The position numbers and the translations under genes were made by a program. A DNA stretch of 64,000 bases, taken from the NCBI GenBank assembly GCA_022578605.1, contig MU394053.1, positions 310,001 through 374,000 of the forward strand, in the 5' to 3' direction. The notes under the pieces were generated by a model. The model saw only the letters and a list, made by a program, of their open reading frames with translations. It was not told the origin of the DNA and did no database searches. The stretch is from Camillea tinctor. Its lineage: Eukaryota > Ascomycota > Sordariomycetes > Xylariales > Xylariaceae. Shown one piece after another: positions 24,401 to 35,024 of the stretch. Within the stretch, counting starts at the first letter, position 1; each line of letters starts with the position of its first letter.

Positions 24401-24840
24401 GTCGTCGTCGCTAGTTGAACACCATGCTGCTTTATCTATATGCCGGCATGCCTGACTTGACCAACACGGGTCTTGTCTATCTCTCGCCACGATGCCCAAT
24501 GGATGATTAGCATCGTCGATAGTTCTCAAGTTGCAGTTCATGTGGTTCCGTCCGTAACTTCGCTATTGGGGGGAGACACGAGGAGGAGCTAGCAAGCCAA
24601 GTAGGGATGGGTGAGATAAGGTCTGGATGAATCGGTGTGGTAGGCAGGCTTTGTCTACGATGATAAATAAAAGGTTCCGGGACGCCTCGACTTCCCATCT
24701 ATTACTATCATCTTCAAACCAAGTTCAAGGGCAACGCCTACTTTACCCACATTCTGCTCGTTCTTCTCTTAGCGGCTGCCACTATCTACACGTTAATATT
24801 CCTCTTTTAATATTACCAAACACCTTAATATCTTTTCATC
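18474..24840. other. Long AT-rich gene desert
   Basis: About 6.4 kb with no supported gene. Open frames are short, AT-rich and lack domains, including a 186-codon frame at 23243-23803 that looks random. There is no PKS sequence beyond the KR start, and no transposase, reverse transcriptase, tRNA or rRNA was recognised. The composition, rich in TA and poor in long frames, fits a RIP-altered repeat block, but no repeat copies were demonstrated inside the window. Confidence 0.5.
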
Positions 24841-26131
24841 ATGGCAGCAGCAGGTATCCTGCCAGCCCCTGTGCAGGCCGTGCATACCAAGAAGAACTGG
24901 ACTCCAATCATTGCGGCAGCTCAAGAGTCTAAGCTAGACCAGTGCGAGTTTGATCCCGTTAAGCATCTTTCTTTCAATGAGATGCCAAAGGTCCACACTA
25001 TGACAGAGCTTGGGCTACCAGAAGATACTGGTATCTCCCCAGTGGCTGTCTCGGAACCATTTCCGCTCTTCACAGAGGAGACGATCATGAGGATGAGACA
25101 GGAAATTCTGAGCCCGGAAGTGCTCCAGAACTGCCAGTACTCTAGCAGCTTGGCCCAGTGCCAGCTTAGAGGATTTGCAAACAAGTGAGTATTTGACTCC
25201 CCTCCAGCCTATACCGAACACACACAGGCACAAAGAGAGTCACTATGCTAATCAAGGACTACAGATATGCTCCATTTGTCTATGATGTTTGGAAGAACCC
25301 GAAGACTCTGGAGATTATTTCCAAAATTGCAGGCATTGACCTGATCCCGGAGATGGACCTGGAAATCGGTCACGTAAACATCTCGGTCAAGGATGAGCGC
25401 GAGCAGGAAGAGGAGCGCAAAGCACGCTCCGAACTCGCAGGCTACGAAGCTGATGAGGGCATTGCTGGCTGTCCCTGGGAGGACGACAAGCCCATCGTGG
25501 ACTGGCACTACGACAGCTACCCCTTCGTCTGTGTGACCATGTTGAGTGACTGCACTAATATGATTGGCGGTGAAACCGCTCTACGCACTGGGACGGGGGA
25601 GATCATGAAAGTGCGAGGCCCGCAGATGGTACGTAAAATACAACCTTTCAGCACATCCTTGGTAGATATGAGGACTAACGAGACATCTAGGGCTGCGCCG
25701 TTGTCCTGCAAGGCAGGTATATCGAGCACCAGGCCCTTCGAGCCTTGGGTGCCGCAGAGCGTATCAGCATGGTCACATCGTTCCGTCCCCGATCCCCCAC
25801 AATTCGGGACGACACGGTCTTGACCACTGTGAGGTGTATATCTGACCTCTCAGAGCTGTACAACCAATTCAGCATGTACCGGCTGGAGATCCTCGAGGAG
25901 AGGATCCGGCTGCAGCTAAAGGAGCTTCGGGAGGCCCACTCCGCCGGCAGGAAGGTGGGAACTACAAAGCTCAAGAGCTTCTTTGAGGAGCAGGAGCGCT
26001 TCCTTGCTCACATGAATAAGGAGATGGTTGAGAATGAGGAGGGCTTAGAAGATGAGGAGATGGCTGATGAGAACCAGCTCCCGAGCAAAGCGGCGGCAGC
26101 GAAATCTAAGAAACGCCCACGTCGTATGTAA
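24841..26131 (+). CDS. 2-oxoglutarate/Fe(II) dioxygenase-like protein
   Basis: Three exons (24841-25184, 25265-25628, 25691-26131) join in frame to 382 aa. The double-stranded beta-helix facial triad is visible: His196 and Asp198 in WHYDSYPFVCV, and the distal His249 in QGRYIEHQAL. An RxS motif (Arg260-Ile-Ser262) follows 11 residues later, where such enzymes bind 2-oxoglutarate. A GGETAL segment lies between them (216-221). The C-terminal 100 residues are charged, predicted coiled-coil, and end in a lysine/arginine-rich tail (SKKRPRR) that could be a nuclear signal. The substrate is unknown; related fungal proteins are mostly uncharacterised. Intron 1 has several possible acceptors. The one chosen joins FANK to YAPFVYDVW in frame. 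Confidence 0.8.
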
Positions 26132-26172
26132 GAGTTAAAGCTGCTTAACATGTAAGCAGCAAGCTTTAACTC
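26132..26172 (+). promoter_or_regulatory. Long hairpin directly after the stop codon
   Basis: Beginning one base after the TAA at 26129-26131, the arm GAGTTAAAGCTGCTTA (26132-26147) pairs perfectly with 26153-26172. The pairing is interrupted only by a 4-nt bulge (26159-26162) and closed by a 5-nt loop. Sixteen uninterrupted complementary bases make a stable RNA hairpin in the 3' UTR, or a cruciform in DNA. It could serve mRNA stability or 3' processing, or be a remnant of a short inverted-repeat insertion. Function is inferred from structure only. Confidence 0.7.
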
Positions 26173-27058
26173 ATCATATAGCTCTACCTTTGCTTGCTTG
26201 TGTGTGGATGGAGATAAAAAGGGATTAGGAATTTTACAGCGTGTTTATCATAGCTCACTCAGCCAGTCATTGTCTATCGTTTTGACCATAATTTGTAACT
26301 TCCATCTAGTATCAGGAGTTTTTTGTATGTAACCATAACGAGAATAACCTCTCTCTGCTACCGGTGGCAAGCATTGTCGGGCATTGGTTCGATTCTCACG
26401 TGTACAAACCCCTGGACCTATTTGCCGTGTAAGTCATGCATGCTTATCAGACTGATCGGTCCTGACAGATGGGCTATACCGCTAAGGTTTCCTCTAAAAG
26501 GATATATCCCACAACACCATATAAATGACCTCATTTTTCAGTATAGCGCTTCTTTAAACATTGAGGGTATTATCGGGCCAATCGTGAAAGAAGAATTAAT
26601 CTTCAGTATAACTCTATTGACTCGCTGAGAAGTTTGGTCTAGTGTGAATATGTATAAGATCAACCAAACACACGAAATAGTGCATCAATATAGTTCAAAC
26701 ATTGAGTATATAACCTAACTACCTACATAGTTATCTACTTGACGTAGTTACTCCATAGATAGCAAATCTTCAAGGTCAAAATGCACGTCCCGTTTTTTAT
26801 GGCTCTAAAGGAGCTTTGTTCGTTATTGTTACATTCGGCACTGCGGTAAAAGCCTTATCTCTCTCAGCTTGTGCTCTAGGCCAAATACAGCGATCGCCAA
26901 GAGATGTGTGGAGGAGGGAAGATATACCGTTAAAGCGGCCAAGATCCATTGATTCAGTCCCCACATGTCATACTTCTTGAAAGAGGGTCTGACTATCTAG
27001 AATAGGCGTAGGAGGGATACGTATGTTTTTGTATCAGGACCGGCCCAGGTTAAGATAG
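26173..27058. other. Intergenic between convergent genes, no gene seen
   Basis: 3' flanks of the dioxygenase-like gene (+) and the coiled-coil gene (-). The short frames have no domain. A tRNA T-arm-like motif near 26388-26400 was examined and rejected. Confidence 0.5.
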
Positions 27059-28183
27059 TTAAGATACTAGAGCATAAGGAGGTGGGCTCTCTGATGTGTG
27101 TTCCGTTGCGTGGACCGCCTCCTCACTCCCCTGGCCACTGATTATCCGTTCAAAGATCCTTTCTCTCGCTCTTTGCAACTCTAACCTGGCGCTTTTCAAC
27201 GTGCTTGCATTCAAATTCATCTCCTGTTCACAGACCTGGCATCGTGCCTGTGTGTTGTTCAGCTGCATAACCAGGGCTTGGCCGCATCGTTGGAGGCTAG
27301 CTCGCGAGTCCTTGATCTTGTCGTGGAAGTCCAAGTCGCTCAATATGTTATCGAAGAACACGTCCATCACGAGGCTGCCCTCCGCTATTTTCACCGGCGG
27401 CAGTGTCTGAACATGAGGTGATATGCGCTGCGCTTGAGAAACCAGGATCATCATTTGACTGACTTGCCTGTCGGCCCTAGATAGCGCATTTCGCTCCATC
27501 ATGTCGCTGATGGTATCCCCGCCAAACATGTCCATGCGGCTATGATCTAGCGCTTCTTCGATATAATTCGCGGCGTTATTGTGGCATGATCTCGCCTGGG
27601 TTAGAATCTGTACCACCTGTAACTCAGATTCCATCCTAATTCGTGATTCATGGTATGTTTGCAGTGCTTGTTCTGCATTCCGCTCCGACATGTCCTCTTC
27701 TGGAAACCCTGGTGTTGGCCCCTGGAATATGCTGTCATACAAGCTATCCAGATCATTTTGTGCCTTGTTATGGCGCGTTGCCACGGCTTCAAGATCACTC
27801 TGTTTTCTTAGAGCCTCAGAGCACATCGCTTCGAGGCTCTTTGCCTCTTCTTTAGCTTTGCGCTCTTTCTCGAGCACCTCAAAATATTCACGCTCTTCCT
27901 TCTCGGCTTTGGCGGCGAATTTCTCGGTTTTTCCGCTCACTCGATATGCGAATCTCTTCATCACCGAGTCGCGATATTTCTCATGCTCCTTCAGTTCTTT
28001 AATGCGCTCTTTATCCAAAGTATCAATTCGCTTTTGAAGCTCGACAATCTCATTGTTGAGATCCTTGACATATCGGTTCTGTTGTTCTAGCGCTGGTATT
28101 GCGTAGTCTGTTTCGGACAGAATGCCGAGAAGCTGGTTATTACGAGAGCCAGCCTCTTGGATCTGATTGGTGATGAATGCCAT
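27059..28183 (-). CDS. Coiled-coil protein of unknown function
   Basis: Single-exon frame of 374 aa. Residues 30-155 are strongly heptad-like and charged (ELQKRIDTLDKERIKELKEHEKYRDS, EREYFEVLEKERKAKEEAKSLE), indicating a long coiled coil. A middle helical region (LQVVQILTQARSCHNNAANYIEEALDHSR) is followed by a second alpha-helical segment around a CQVCEQE motif near residue 317. The tail is proline-rich (SESPPPYALVS). There is no signal peptide or membrane segment. Similar uncharacterised coiled-coil proteins are common in filamentous ascomycetes. A structural or scaffold role is inferred. It converges with the dioxygenase-like gene; no shared function is implied. Confidence 0.75.
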   Translation of the reverse strand: MAFITNQIQEAGSRNNQLLGILSETDYAIPALEQQNRYVKDLNNEIVELQKRIDTLDKERIKELKEHEKYRDSVMKRFAYRVSGKTEKFAAKAEKEEREYFEVLEKERKAKEEAKSLEAMCSEALRKQSDLEAVATRHNKAQNDLDSLYDSIFQGPTPGFPEEDMSERNAEQALQTYHESRIRMESELQVVQILTQARSCHNNAANYIEEALDHSRMDMFGGDTISDMMERNALSRADRQVSQMMILVSQAQRISPHVQTLPPVKIAEGSLVMDVFFDNILSDLDFHDKIKDSRASLQRCGQALVMQLNNTQARCQVCEQEMNLNASTLKSARLELQRARERIFERIISGQGSEEAVHATEHTSESPPPYALVS

Positions 28184-28889
28184 GAAGGTGAAGACTAAGA
28201 AAAAAGTGAAGTTGTTTTAAACGTAATAGGCGTGATTATACTAGAATATATCTCAAGAAACTATTTATTTGAAATCGTAGACACATTCTCCGTCCTGCTC
28301 TCATCCTTAAATCATCTTCGCAATTTGAGGGAATTGCCTCCTAGTCATGGGAGCGCCTCATTTACACATTTACACAGCCTCTTTATTTTGCTTACACTCT
28401 AACAGGGCGACACTGGTGTAACAACATATGGTCATGAGCTGCGAAAAGATATGGGCTGAATGAGCTGTTTTCAGTGCCCATGTCAGCTTAGGTTCCAATG
28501 AAATCTCATCTGAATGTGGCTCTGCTGGTAAAAAGGGAAGAACTCAACGGTGGCCAAGACAATTATACTGTGGCGATGCACATTCATCGCTATATTTTAT
28601 ATTTCCTACACTAGCCCTGATACAGGATAGCTTTTTACACTTTATCGGCTTGACTGGGTGTGTGCGTGGTTACCAAAGTAGCTGCTCTATTCCAATCCTA
28701 CCAGTTTATCGTGAAAAAAAATGACAATCAGTATGTAGTCAATCCAGGGGCTTCCAGATCCACTCCAAAAATTAGGTCACATCAACAAAGCTTCTTCTTC
28801 ATAATGAAGCTTCTGCAAAAAGATGTAAATAATCTCATTTGATTTAATTCAAATTACTAATATTTAGTATTATATAAATCATTCCATTA
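28184..28889. other. Intergenic, AT-rich, no gene seen
   Basis: Lies between the 5' end of the coiled-coil gene and the 3' end of the MFS gene, both on the minus strand. No domain, repeat or RNA gene was recognised. Confidence 0.5.
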
Positions 28890-31357
28890 TTAGTATTCAA
28901 GTTGTCTGTTCTTAAGCATTAAAGCCGCAATTGAAGCTGTTAATGAACAAACCATTGAAATACCTTTAATTAATTAGTTTGGAGATACTAGGTTTTACAG
29001 GAAAGGATTAAAGGGGGGTTGCCTTACCATGACTATACTCAAGCCCATCAACGTAAGAACCCACTATAGCTTTAGCGATGGGCGCCGATGTTTCGTCGAG
29101 GAACTCAACTCTAGAAGTGGCTTGTTTGATAACCTTCAAGAGTCCATTAGGATTGAACGTAGCTTGCCGTGTCTGAGGCAACTTACTTCTTCAAGATCCT
29201 TCCTGCTGAGACCTAAGTCAAGTAGTCTATCTCTCAGGTGATTTGGCAACACTGTCGACATCACCACATTCGAGGCAGCCATGCCTAAGATTGACCCGAT
29301 AGGACCTGCTAGGAAGAGCCCAGAGGCCGCGACAGCTTTATCCGAGGGGTCGATGGATGCCTGTAGTGCGATAAAAACCGCTGTGCCAGAGATCCCGTTA
29401 CCGAAGCCACTGTAGAATATCAGAAGCTGAGTTGAAGTGTTCTAGTTGATTTTCACATACCCAGGGATGATATAAAGAGATTCCAACCAGTTGGTATGTC
29501 CGTTCCATCTCAAGATCAGTAGAACGTAGGCGATAGAAGACACTATACCAGCGGAAACCAAGAGGGACTTATATCGACCGGTTCTAATAGATCATGTTAA
29601 ATCAGAAGCATATGAATATGGAAGGAAGTAGAAGGGTAGACAGGATATATGAAACGAGTCCAGTCTTAGTGACATATGCTATAGCTTACCTATGAATAAT
29701 CAGACCAGTCAAGATGCCACCGATAGTATTGCCAATGACGGATGGCATGAGGTGAGCACCCGCAACAGTGTTCGACGATCTCTGGGTAACTTGGAAGTAA
29801 AGGGGAACGGTGAACATCATCTACAGTGGTTAGCCTTCTATAACGTCTTTTGTTTCTCATCAAAAATAGCGTACCCCAACTTGAGCAGATATTTGTAATG
29901 TGGTTATTAAGTAGGTAATAATCACATCTTTCTCCCGTAGAAGTCTGAGAGGAAATATTGGTTCTCTGGCCCATTGGGCTTCCGTGATGATGAACAGTAT
30001 AAGCAACGAAATGCCTGAACCGAACAAGATCAGGATCATTGGATGGAGCCAAGAGACGTTCTGTCCTGCCAGTTTAAGGGGTAGTAGCAATGCTAGAAGT
30101 CCCGTTCCAAGGAACAATGCACCGAGGAAGTCGATTCTAGCTAGCTTTTTGGCGGGCGGCTCTACTTCATTTTCGATGTCTCGATTCTGGCTGATGTTGG
30201 GAAGAACTGCCCAACATAAAATCATAGCGAGAACAAATATGGGCGCCTGCCCTAGAAAAGACCTTTCGTAATATTCGGATTAGCTGTCATAAAAGGTCTC
30301 TTTTGAGGTAATTCCGTTCACGTACCATCTCCACCCTATGGTATCTGCAAGCAGACCCCCTAGAGGACCTCCGATGCTTCGACCAATGGTTGCCACAACA
30401 TTTATGTAACTCTGCCAGGATGCAACATCTCTCAATGGAGCGAGATCTATATAGATGTAAGCATACTTCTAGCTTTATTATATGAGCTCCATATGTTGTT
30501 ACCTGCTACGATAACAGCTGCCATGGCAGACATACCAGCCCCCCCAGAGCCAGAAAGGATGCGACCAAAGATGACCTGGGACATTGTCTTTGCAACCCCA
30601 CTATTGAGACACTCATATTAGTAGCGTGAGGTTAACTTGATGGAGGTACAGCGAGTATAGCTTACATTAAAGCACTATGTTGCAGTCAGCATTTATATCT
30701 TTAAAGCTTATACTAACTGTTCTCGTCACGTACCATCCGAGGGCAAAAAGCGCATAGCAGAACATCAATAAAGGTCGACGACCGTAGATATCGCTTAGTT
30801 TCCCGTACTATAATATCACATGTGGTTTTTAAATAAGGTGATGTTTCTCCGGGCTAATGACAGGGTGCTTGACATACAAGTGACTGGGTGGCAATACCAG
30901 CTAACAAGAAGCCAATGAACAGCCAACTTGAGTTCTCGAGATCGTTGAACTCGGATGCGATTACCGGGTGAGTCGCTATGACGAGAGAGCCATCCGCATT
31001 CGAAGCAAAAACCCCTATATGTCCATTTATGTTAGCAATGAGGTGTGTGGTTGCCCGGGAGGGTGCCAGTTTACCGATCAATAAAGCTATAACAACACGA
31101 CTTATGAAGCCATTGCTGTATACAATTCGCGGAAAACTATCAGAATCACGCTTTTGTCGGCCTTGTTCTTCATCAGTGGGCTTTATGGATGAGCTGTTCA
31201 GTGTTACTGGATATTCATCCTCGGAGTCGTGGCTAGGGGTCGGCGACCTGAGGGAGGATTCTGAGCTTGTAGTTGAATAGCCGTTGTCGGAATTGTGACT
31301 TGTCAATAGCCTTGTCCTCTCATCAACGATGAGCTTTCCCTGATCCAAGTCCCCCAT
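28890..31357 (-). CDS. MFS transporter, 14-TM vacuolar amino-acid/drug type
   Basis: Eleven exons, written in ascending coordinates: 28890-28936, 29028-29133, 29187-29409, 29461-29583, 29690-29820, 29875-30262, 30326-30446, 30503-30600, 30734-30807, 30878-31014, 31075-31357. Their sum is 1731 nt, or 576 aa. The N-terminal 85 residues are hydrophilic and Ser/Asp-rich, with an acidic-dileucine-like ERTRLL. Family signatures follow: SNADGSLVIATHPVIASEFNDL, GKLSDIYGRRP (MFS motif A), GRILSGSGGAGMSAM and GRSIGGPLGGLLADTIGWRW. Later helices include FLGALFLGTGLLALLLP and GFGNGISGTAVFIALQA. This pattern matches the DHA2/Vba-like proton-coupled carriers of fungal vacuolar or plasma membranes. The substrate is unknown: basic amino acids or drugs. 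The boundary at 30600/30734 is the least certain and may hide a tiny exon. Confidence 0.87.
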
Positions 31358-33208
31358 AACTTAATAATATCCGCCGTACTTGAAAGCCCCTTTCCAAAAT
31401 AATTCTGTGCAAGTCGTTTTTCCATGAAGTGGAGGGGTCGCACAATCCGGGAAATCGAATTAGTACCTTTTTTCTTACACTTTTCTTTTCGAGAGTCAAT
31501 GTCTAATGGATATCCTATATTGTTAGACTCTTCATCTGCTTAAAATTGTGTGACTCAGTATGGTTAAGACTGATGTGTCATCGGAATCGAGATGACGCCT
31601 TACGAGCTGAGCATCACATCATTTGATAAAATGCATAGAAGACCCAGAAATCCACACCTATCGCTTCGCCAACAATTGTCATACTTATATATTCTACTAT
31701 ATGTACATAAAAATCTAGATCCGTCCTATCTGTAGAGCCAAGCCTTGGTATTGAGGACTCGCTTTTCCTTATACTGACTATAACTGCAAGGTTCGTCCTA
31801 TTGTGATGAAACCTAACCCTCATATGCTCTCATATCTTAGTTTTAACATTTCCAGCTGAATATAAAGAACCTAGGTTAGTCCGTCCCCCCACTAGCACTA
31901 TTGTAATGAGAGGTATTTTTCTCTCTCGATCAGAGTCGATTCAGGTTGTTCCAGCCTATGTTTTTAAAATAAGCCACCCCCTCTCTTTGCAAACCTCGGG
32001 GACCTCGCATCTACGACAAGGCCTCATCTAGAATCGATCAAACCTAACTTTTAGCGTTCCCAACTTCAGAAAGCATCTCAAAGAGGTTAATACCAAATCA
32101 CGCATAACCGCGGCGCTATCCGCTCCAAGAACAGCGGGCTACGACCGGATGCACATTGCTCCTTTGCGCGACCTGAGCATCTCGAAGCGAAGCATGAGCA
32201 TGATGCGGCTTTCTATAGTGGAAAGTTATGAAATACAGCGTTTCGGGATCGGCATCTAACGAGAAGGAGCTAATATTCTTGTCTACCCCGGATTGCGACC
32301 GGTAGCACTGCGTTCAACAACTACACCACCGGACGCCGGGAGCTGCCTTGTGGATTTCAGATAACCTACAGGTCTCACAGCAAAGGCTGTATAGTTAGAC
32401 GTTCGCGATTACACGATCAAAATGCAAGAGGATATACTTTAAGAGTCACATATGATATCATTATAACAGTTGTCAAAAAATAAATGTGCTATTCTTAGCA
32501 AGAACTTACACTATGGAGTACTTAATAGCGACATGCCTACCACGAATATTCAAAAGTTCTAACAGAAAAAACCAGGAGAACCTATCTTCATATAGAGTAG
32601 ATACTGTTAGAATGAGAGAAATATGAAGAAGCCCCTGATAGATATGTACATAAAGTACTGGCCTATGTTAGTGTGATACCAGAGAGTGAGGTGTCAACCC
32701 CGTTTTCCGACGAATACTTCAAGGTAACGCTGTATAATCCCTATTAGTGGATGAGTAATAATGGATATATCAATATCTTCTACACATAGATCAGCTTCAC
32801 AGGCTGATGGCATGCCACCATAGCGGAATCCACTGTTGGCAGAGGTTGTAATGAAATCTCGCTCATAGATTTAGCAACATGTGAACGTGCATGTTGTTCT
32901 TATACCCAAACTAAAATAGTCAGATTTATCCGTAGTAGGAGGGTATGGGTACGTCTCCAGTATCATTGATTCAAAGATCAACATACATACGTCTAGCCAT
33001 ACCATCTTATAATCTAACTAACAATACTGATAAAGATTTCTATCAATTCATAGATCTGTGTTGGAAAGGACTGAACCCGGGACGAGAATCGCACACATAT
33101 AAGACTAGACCAAGGAAAACCGCAAACAATTCCGCTTTCCGTGCCATCCAAGCAATATAATAACGCCACTTATCCAGCCGTGTCTTGTTTAAAATATGGC
33201 AAAGGTAT
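31358..33208. other. Intergenic region, no supported gene
   Basis: Mostly AT-rich. A patch near 32040-32360 has higher GC but shows stops in all frames and no domain I can name; it may be old coding sequence. A tRNA-Pro-like fragment near 33065-33114 is listed separately. Confidence 0.45.
33065..33114 (-). repeat. tRNA-Pro-like relic (degenerate)
   Basis: Read on the minus strand, TTGGTCTAGTC resembles the A-box and D-arm of proline tRNA. GATTCTCG resembles its anticodon stem, and TCCCGGGTTCAGTCC resembles its T-arm and B-box. The spacing is too short, the T-loop is one base short and the acceptor stem does not pair cleanly, so it is not a working tRNA. It could be a tRNA pseudogene, the head of a SINE, or chance. 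Confidence 0.3.
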
Positions 33209-35024
33209 TTAAACACGCAGCTCAGCCCTGGCCTCACCATATCCGGACAAGATATGCCCAGCGCGCTCTTCACTCCGGGGCTTGAAGTCACAGGGGAAGT
33301 TCAGTGGCTCAAGGATAACATGGGCATTGGTAGCTTCGGAGTCGAACTCGATGGGTTTCCCCGTCTTAGGGCAAGTCTTGTGGATGAGGTTGAAAGCCCA
33401 GAGAACGGCGGCGCCCGTGACGAACATCTCGTCGTCGACGATGTGCTGTCCGAGACATGTCCGCCGGCCCCAGCCAAAGGTGTGCATGCCGACGCCTTCG
33501 CGGAAGTTCGGGTACCTCGACAGGGGCTCCTGGTATGTCGGCCACTCTTTCTCCAGGTATCGCTCGGGGTGGAAGTTCTCGGGGTCTGGGTATCTCTCAG
33601 GGACGCGGTTGATGCTCCTACATAGTGATTGTCAAGTCAGTACCTAAGATCGTCGAGTCGCCTAACTAGATCTTAGCGGGATCGGACACTTACCATTCAC
33701 AAGCCATCACGATGGTTCCCTTAGTAATCGTCTCACCCATGTACACATCATCCTTCTCAGCCTGGTGGGGAACGCCTTGTGGGGTTGCGTCAGTACACAG
33801 GGAGGAATGTCAACCGGAGATACCACAACTTACCAAGTGGGACACCGGATCGCCATCGCAGAGTCTCTTTGAGACATGCTCGCACGGTTGGCAGATCGGC
33901 AAAGTCTGCCGTGGTTGGCATTCGATCCCCGCACACCCTGTCGATCTCTTCTTGGGCTTTCCGCTGCCACTCTGGGTGCAGCATCATGGCCATGAGGAAG
34001 AATTGGAGAGGTCCGCAGATAGTTATGACTCCGACGAGATTCTGGAAGCCTAGCATGCAGCTCGCGTACTCCTCGTCTTTGGCGTTTTCCTCGAGCGTCG
34101 TATTCCCTTTGCTTTGCAGCTGCGTGAAGTAGCGGCTAGACCAAGTGTTCTTCGGTAGGTCCCCTTTCAGAAATCGTTGCTTGGCAACCTGGTACGAATT
34201 GAGCCACCATGCCCTTTGGTGGTCTTCTCGTGCACGTTCATATTTTTTCCAGGGGTTGATCGCCCAGGGGAGGAACCAGAGCGGTGTCATCGTATTCACA
34301 ACTGGACCGGATACGGACATCTGCGTTAGAGTGCAATCCGCGCTGTCGCCGTTATCTTTACCTTGAGTGGCATCGTCCCAAGCTAGCCTACTCATTATAC
34401 GCCCACAGTGTTCCCTTGTGTTGGCATGGAACTTGGCTGGGTCGATGAGCAGCATTGCGAGATATTTTTTAACCTCGCTTTCGATAACGCCGAAGAAGTG
34501 GCTGCGGTGGAATTCTGCCATAGCGGAATGAACCCATTTACGCTGGGAACTCCATGTCTCTTTTGTGTCAAGTTAGCAAGCTCACTTACCCATGAATGTT
34601 CTCGGCGTGACTTACGATGCCTGTCCATAAGAGCTACGTAGCCTGGCCCGGTCTTATGGTCGAAAAGTGCCCGGATTTGGGGTCGACCAGCATATATGTT
34701 TCCCCTCTCAACAAGAAGTTCTCTTGCAATATTCTCGTCCGAGATTATGATAAACTGTTGCCCCATCATACTCGTCCGGTATATCGGGCCGTGTATGTCG
34801 GCCCATTCTTTGAACTTTTTCCACATACAAAACCTGTCAAGATCGTGTACCCGGCCAACGACAGGAAACTGCTGAGGCCCAGGTATGTTCTTGGTTGACT
34901 TGCCGCCATTCTTCCCCCAAGAGATGAATTGGCGTAGAATGGATAGAACGACACTTGGCAACGCCAAGTATAGGATAAGGAGACGAACGCTCTCCATGGT
35001 GAGTTGTTCTCCCAATAGCGGCAC
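33209..35024 (-). CDS. Cytochrome P450 monooxygenase
   Basis: Four exons (34616-35024, 33834-34559, 33694-33775, 33209-33617) give 541 aa. An N-terminal membrane anchor (LLILYLALPSVVLSIL) is followed by the proline-rich hinge NIPGPQQFPVVGRVHDL. The K-helix ExxR is ETLR at residues 368-371. GVPHQAEKDDVYMG leads to the meander, and the heme loop FGWGRRTCLGQ has its cysteine at residue 460. It fits ER-bound fungal class II P450s, in a group related to O-methylsterigmatocystin oxidoreductase-like enzymes that have the GVPH segment. The I-helix reads GVITICG near residue 313 instead of the usual GxDTT: the acidic residue is missing though one threonine is kept. The substrate is unknown. The second in-frame ATG (codon 10) could also start the protein. 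Confidence 0.9.

Noticed and set aside
26360..26420. B-box-like GGTTCGATTCT suggesting a tRNA gene
   Set aside because: The T-stem does not pair, no A-box lies at the right distance and no acceptor stem can be formed.
29410..29460. In-frame TAG taken at first as a break in the minus-strand MFS gene
   Set aside because: It is inside a 51-nt intron (GTATGT to CTACAG); splicing gives the conserved glycine-rich segment in frame.
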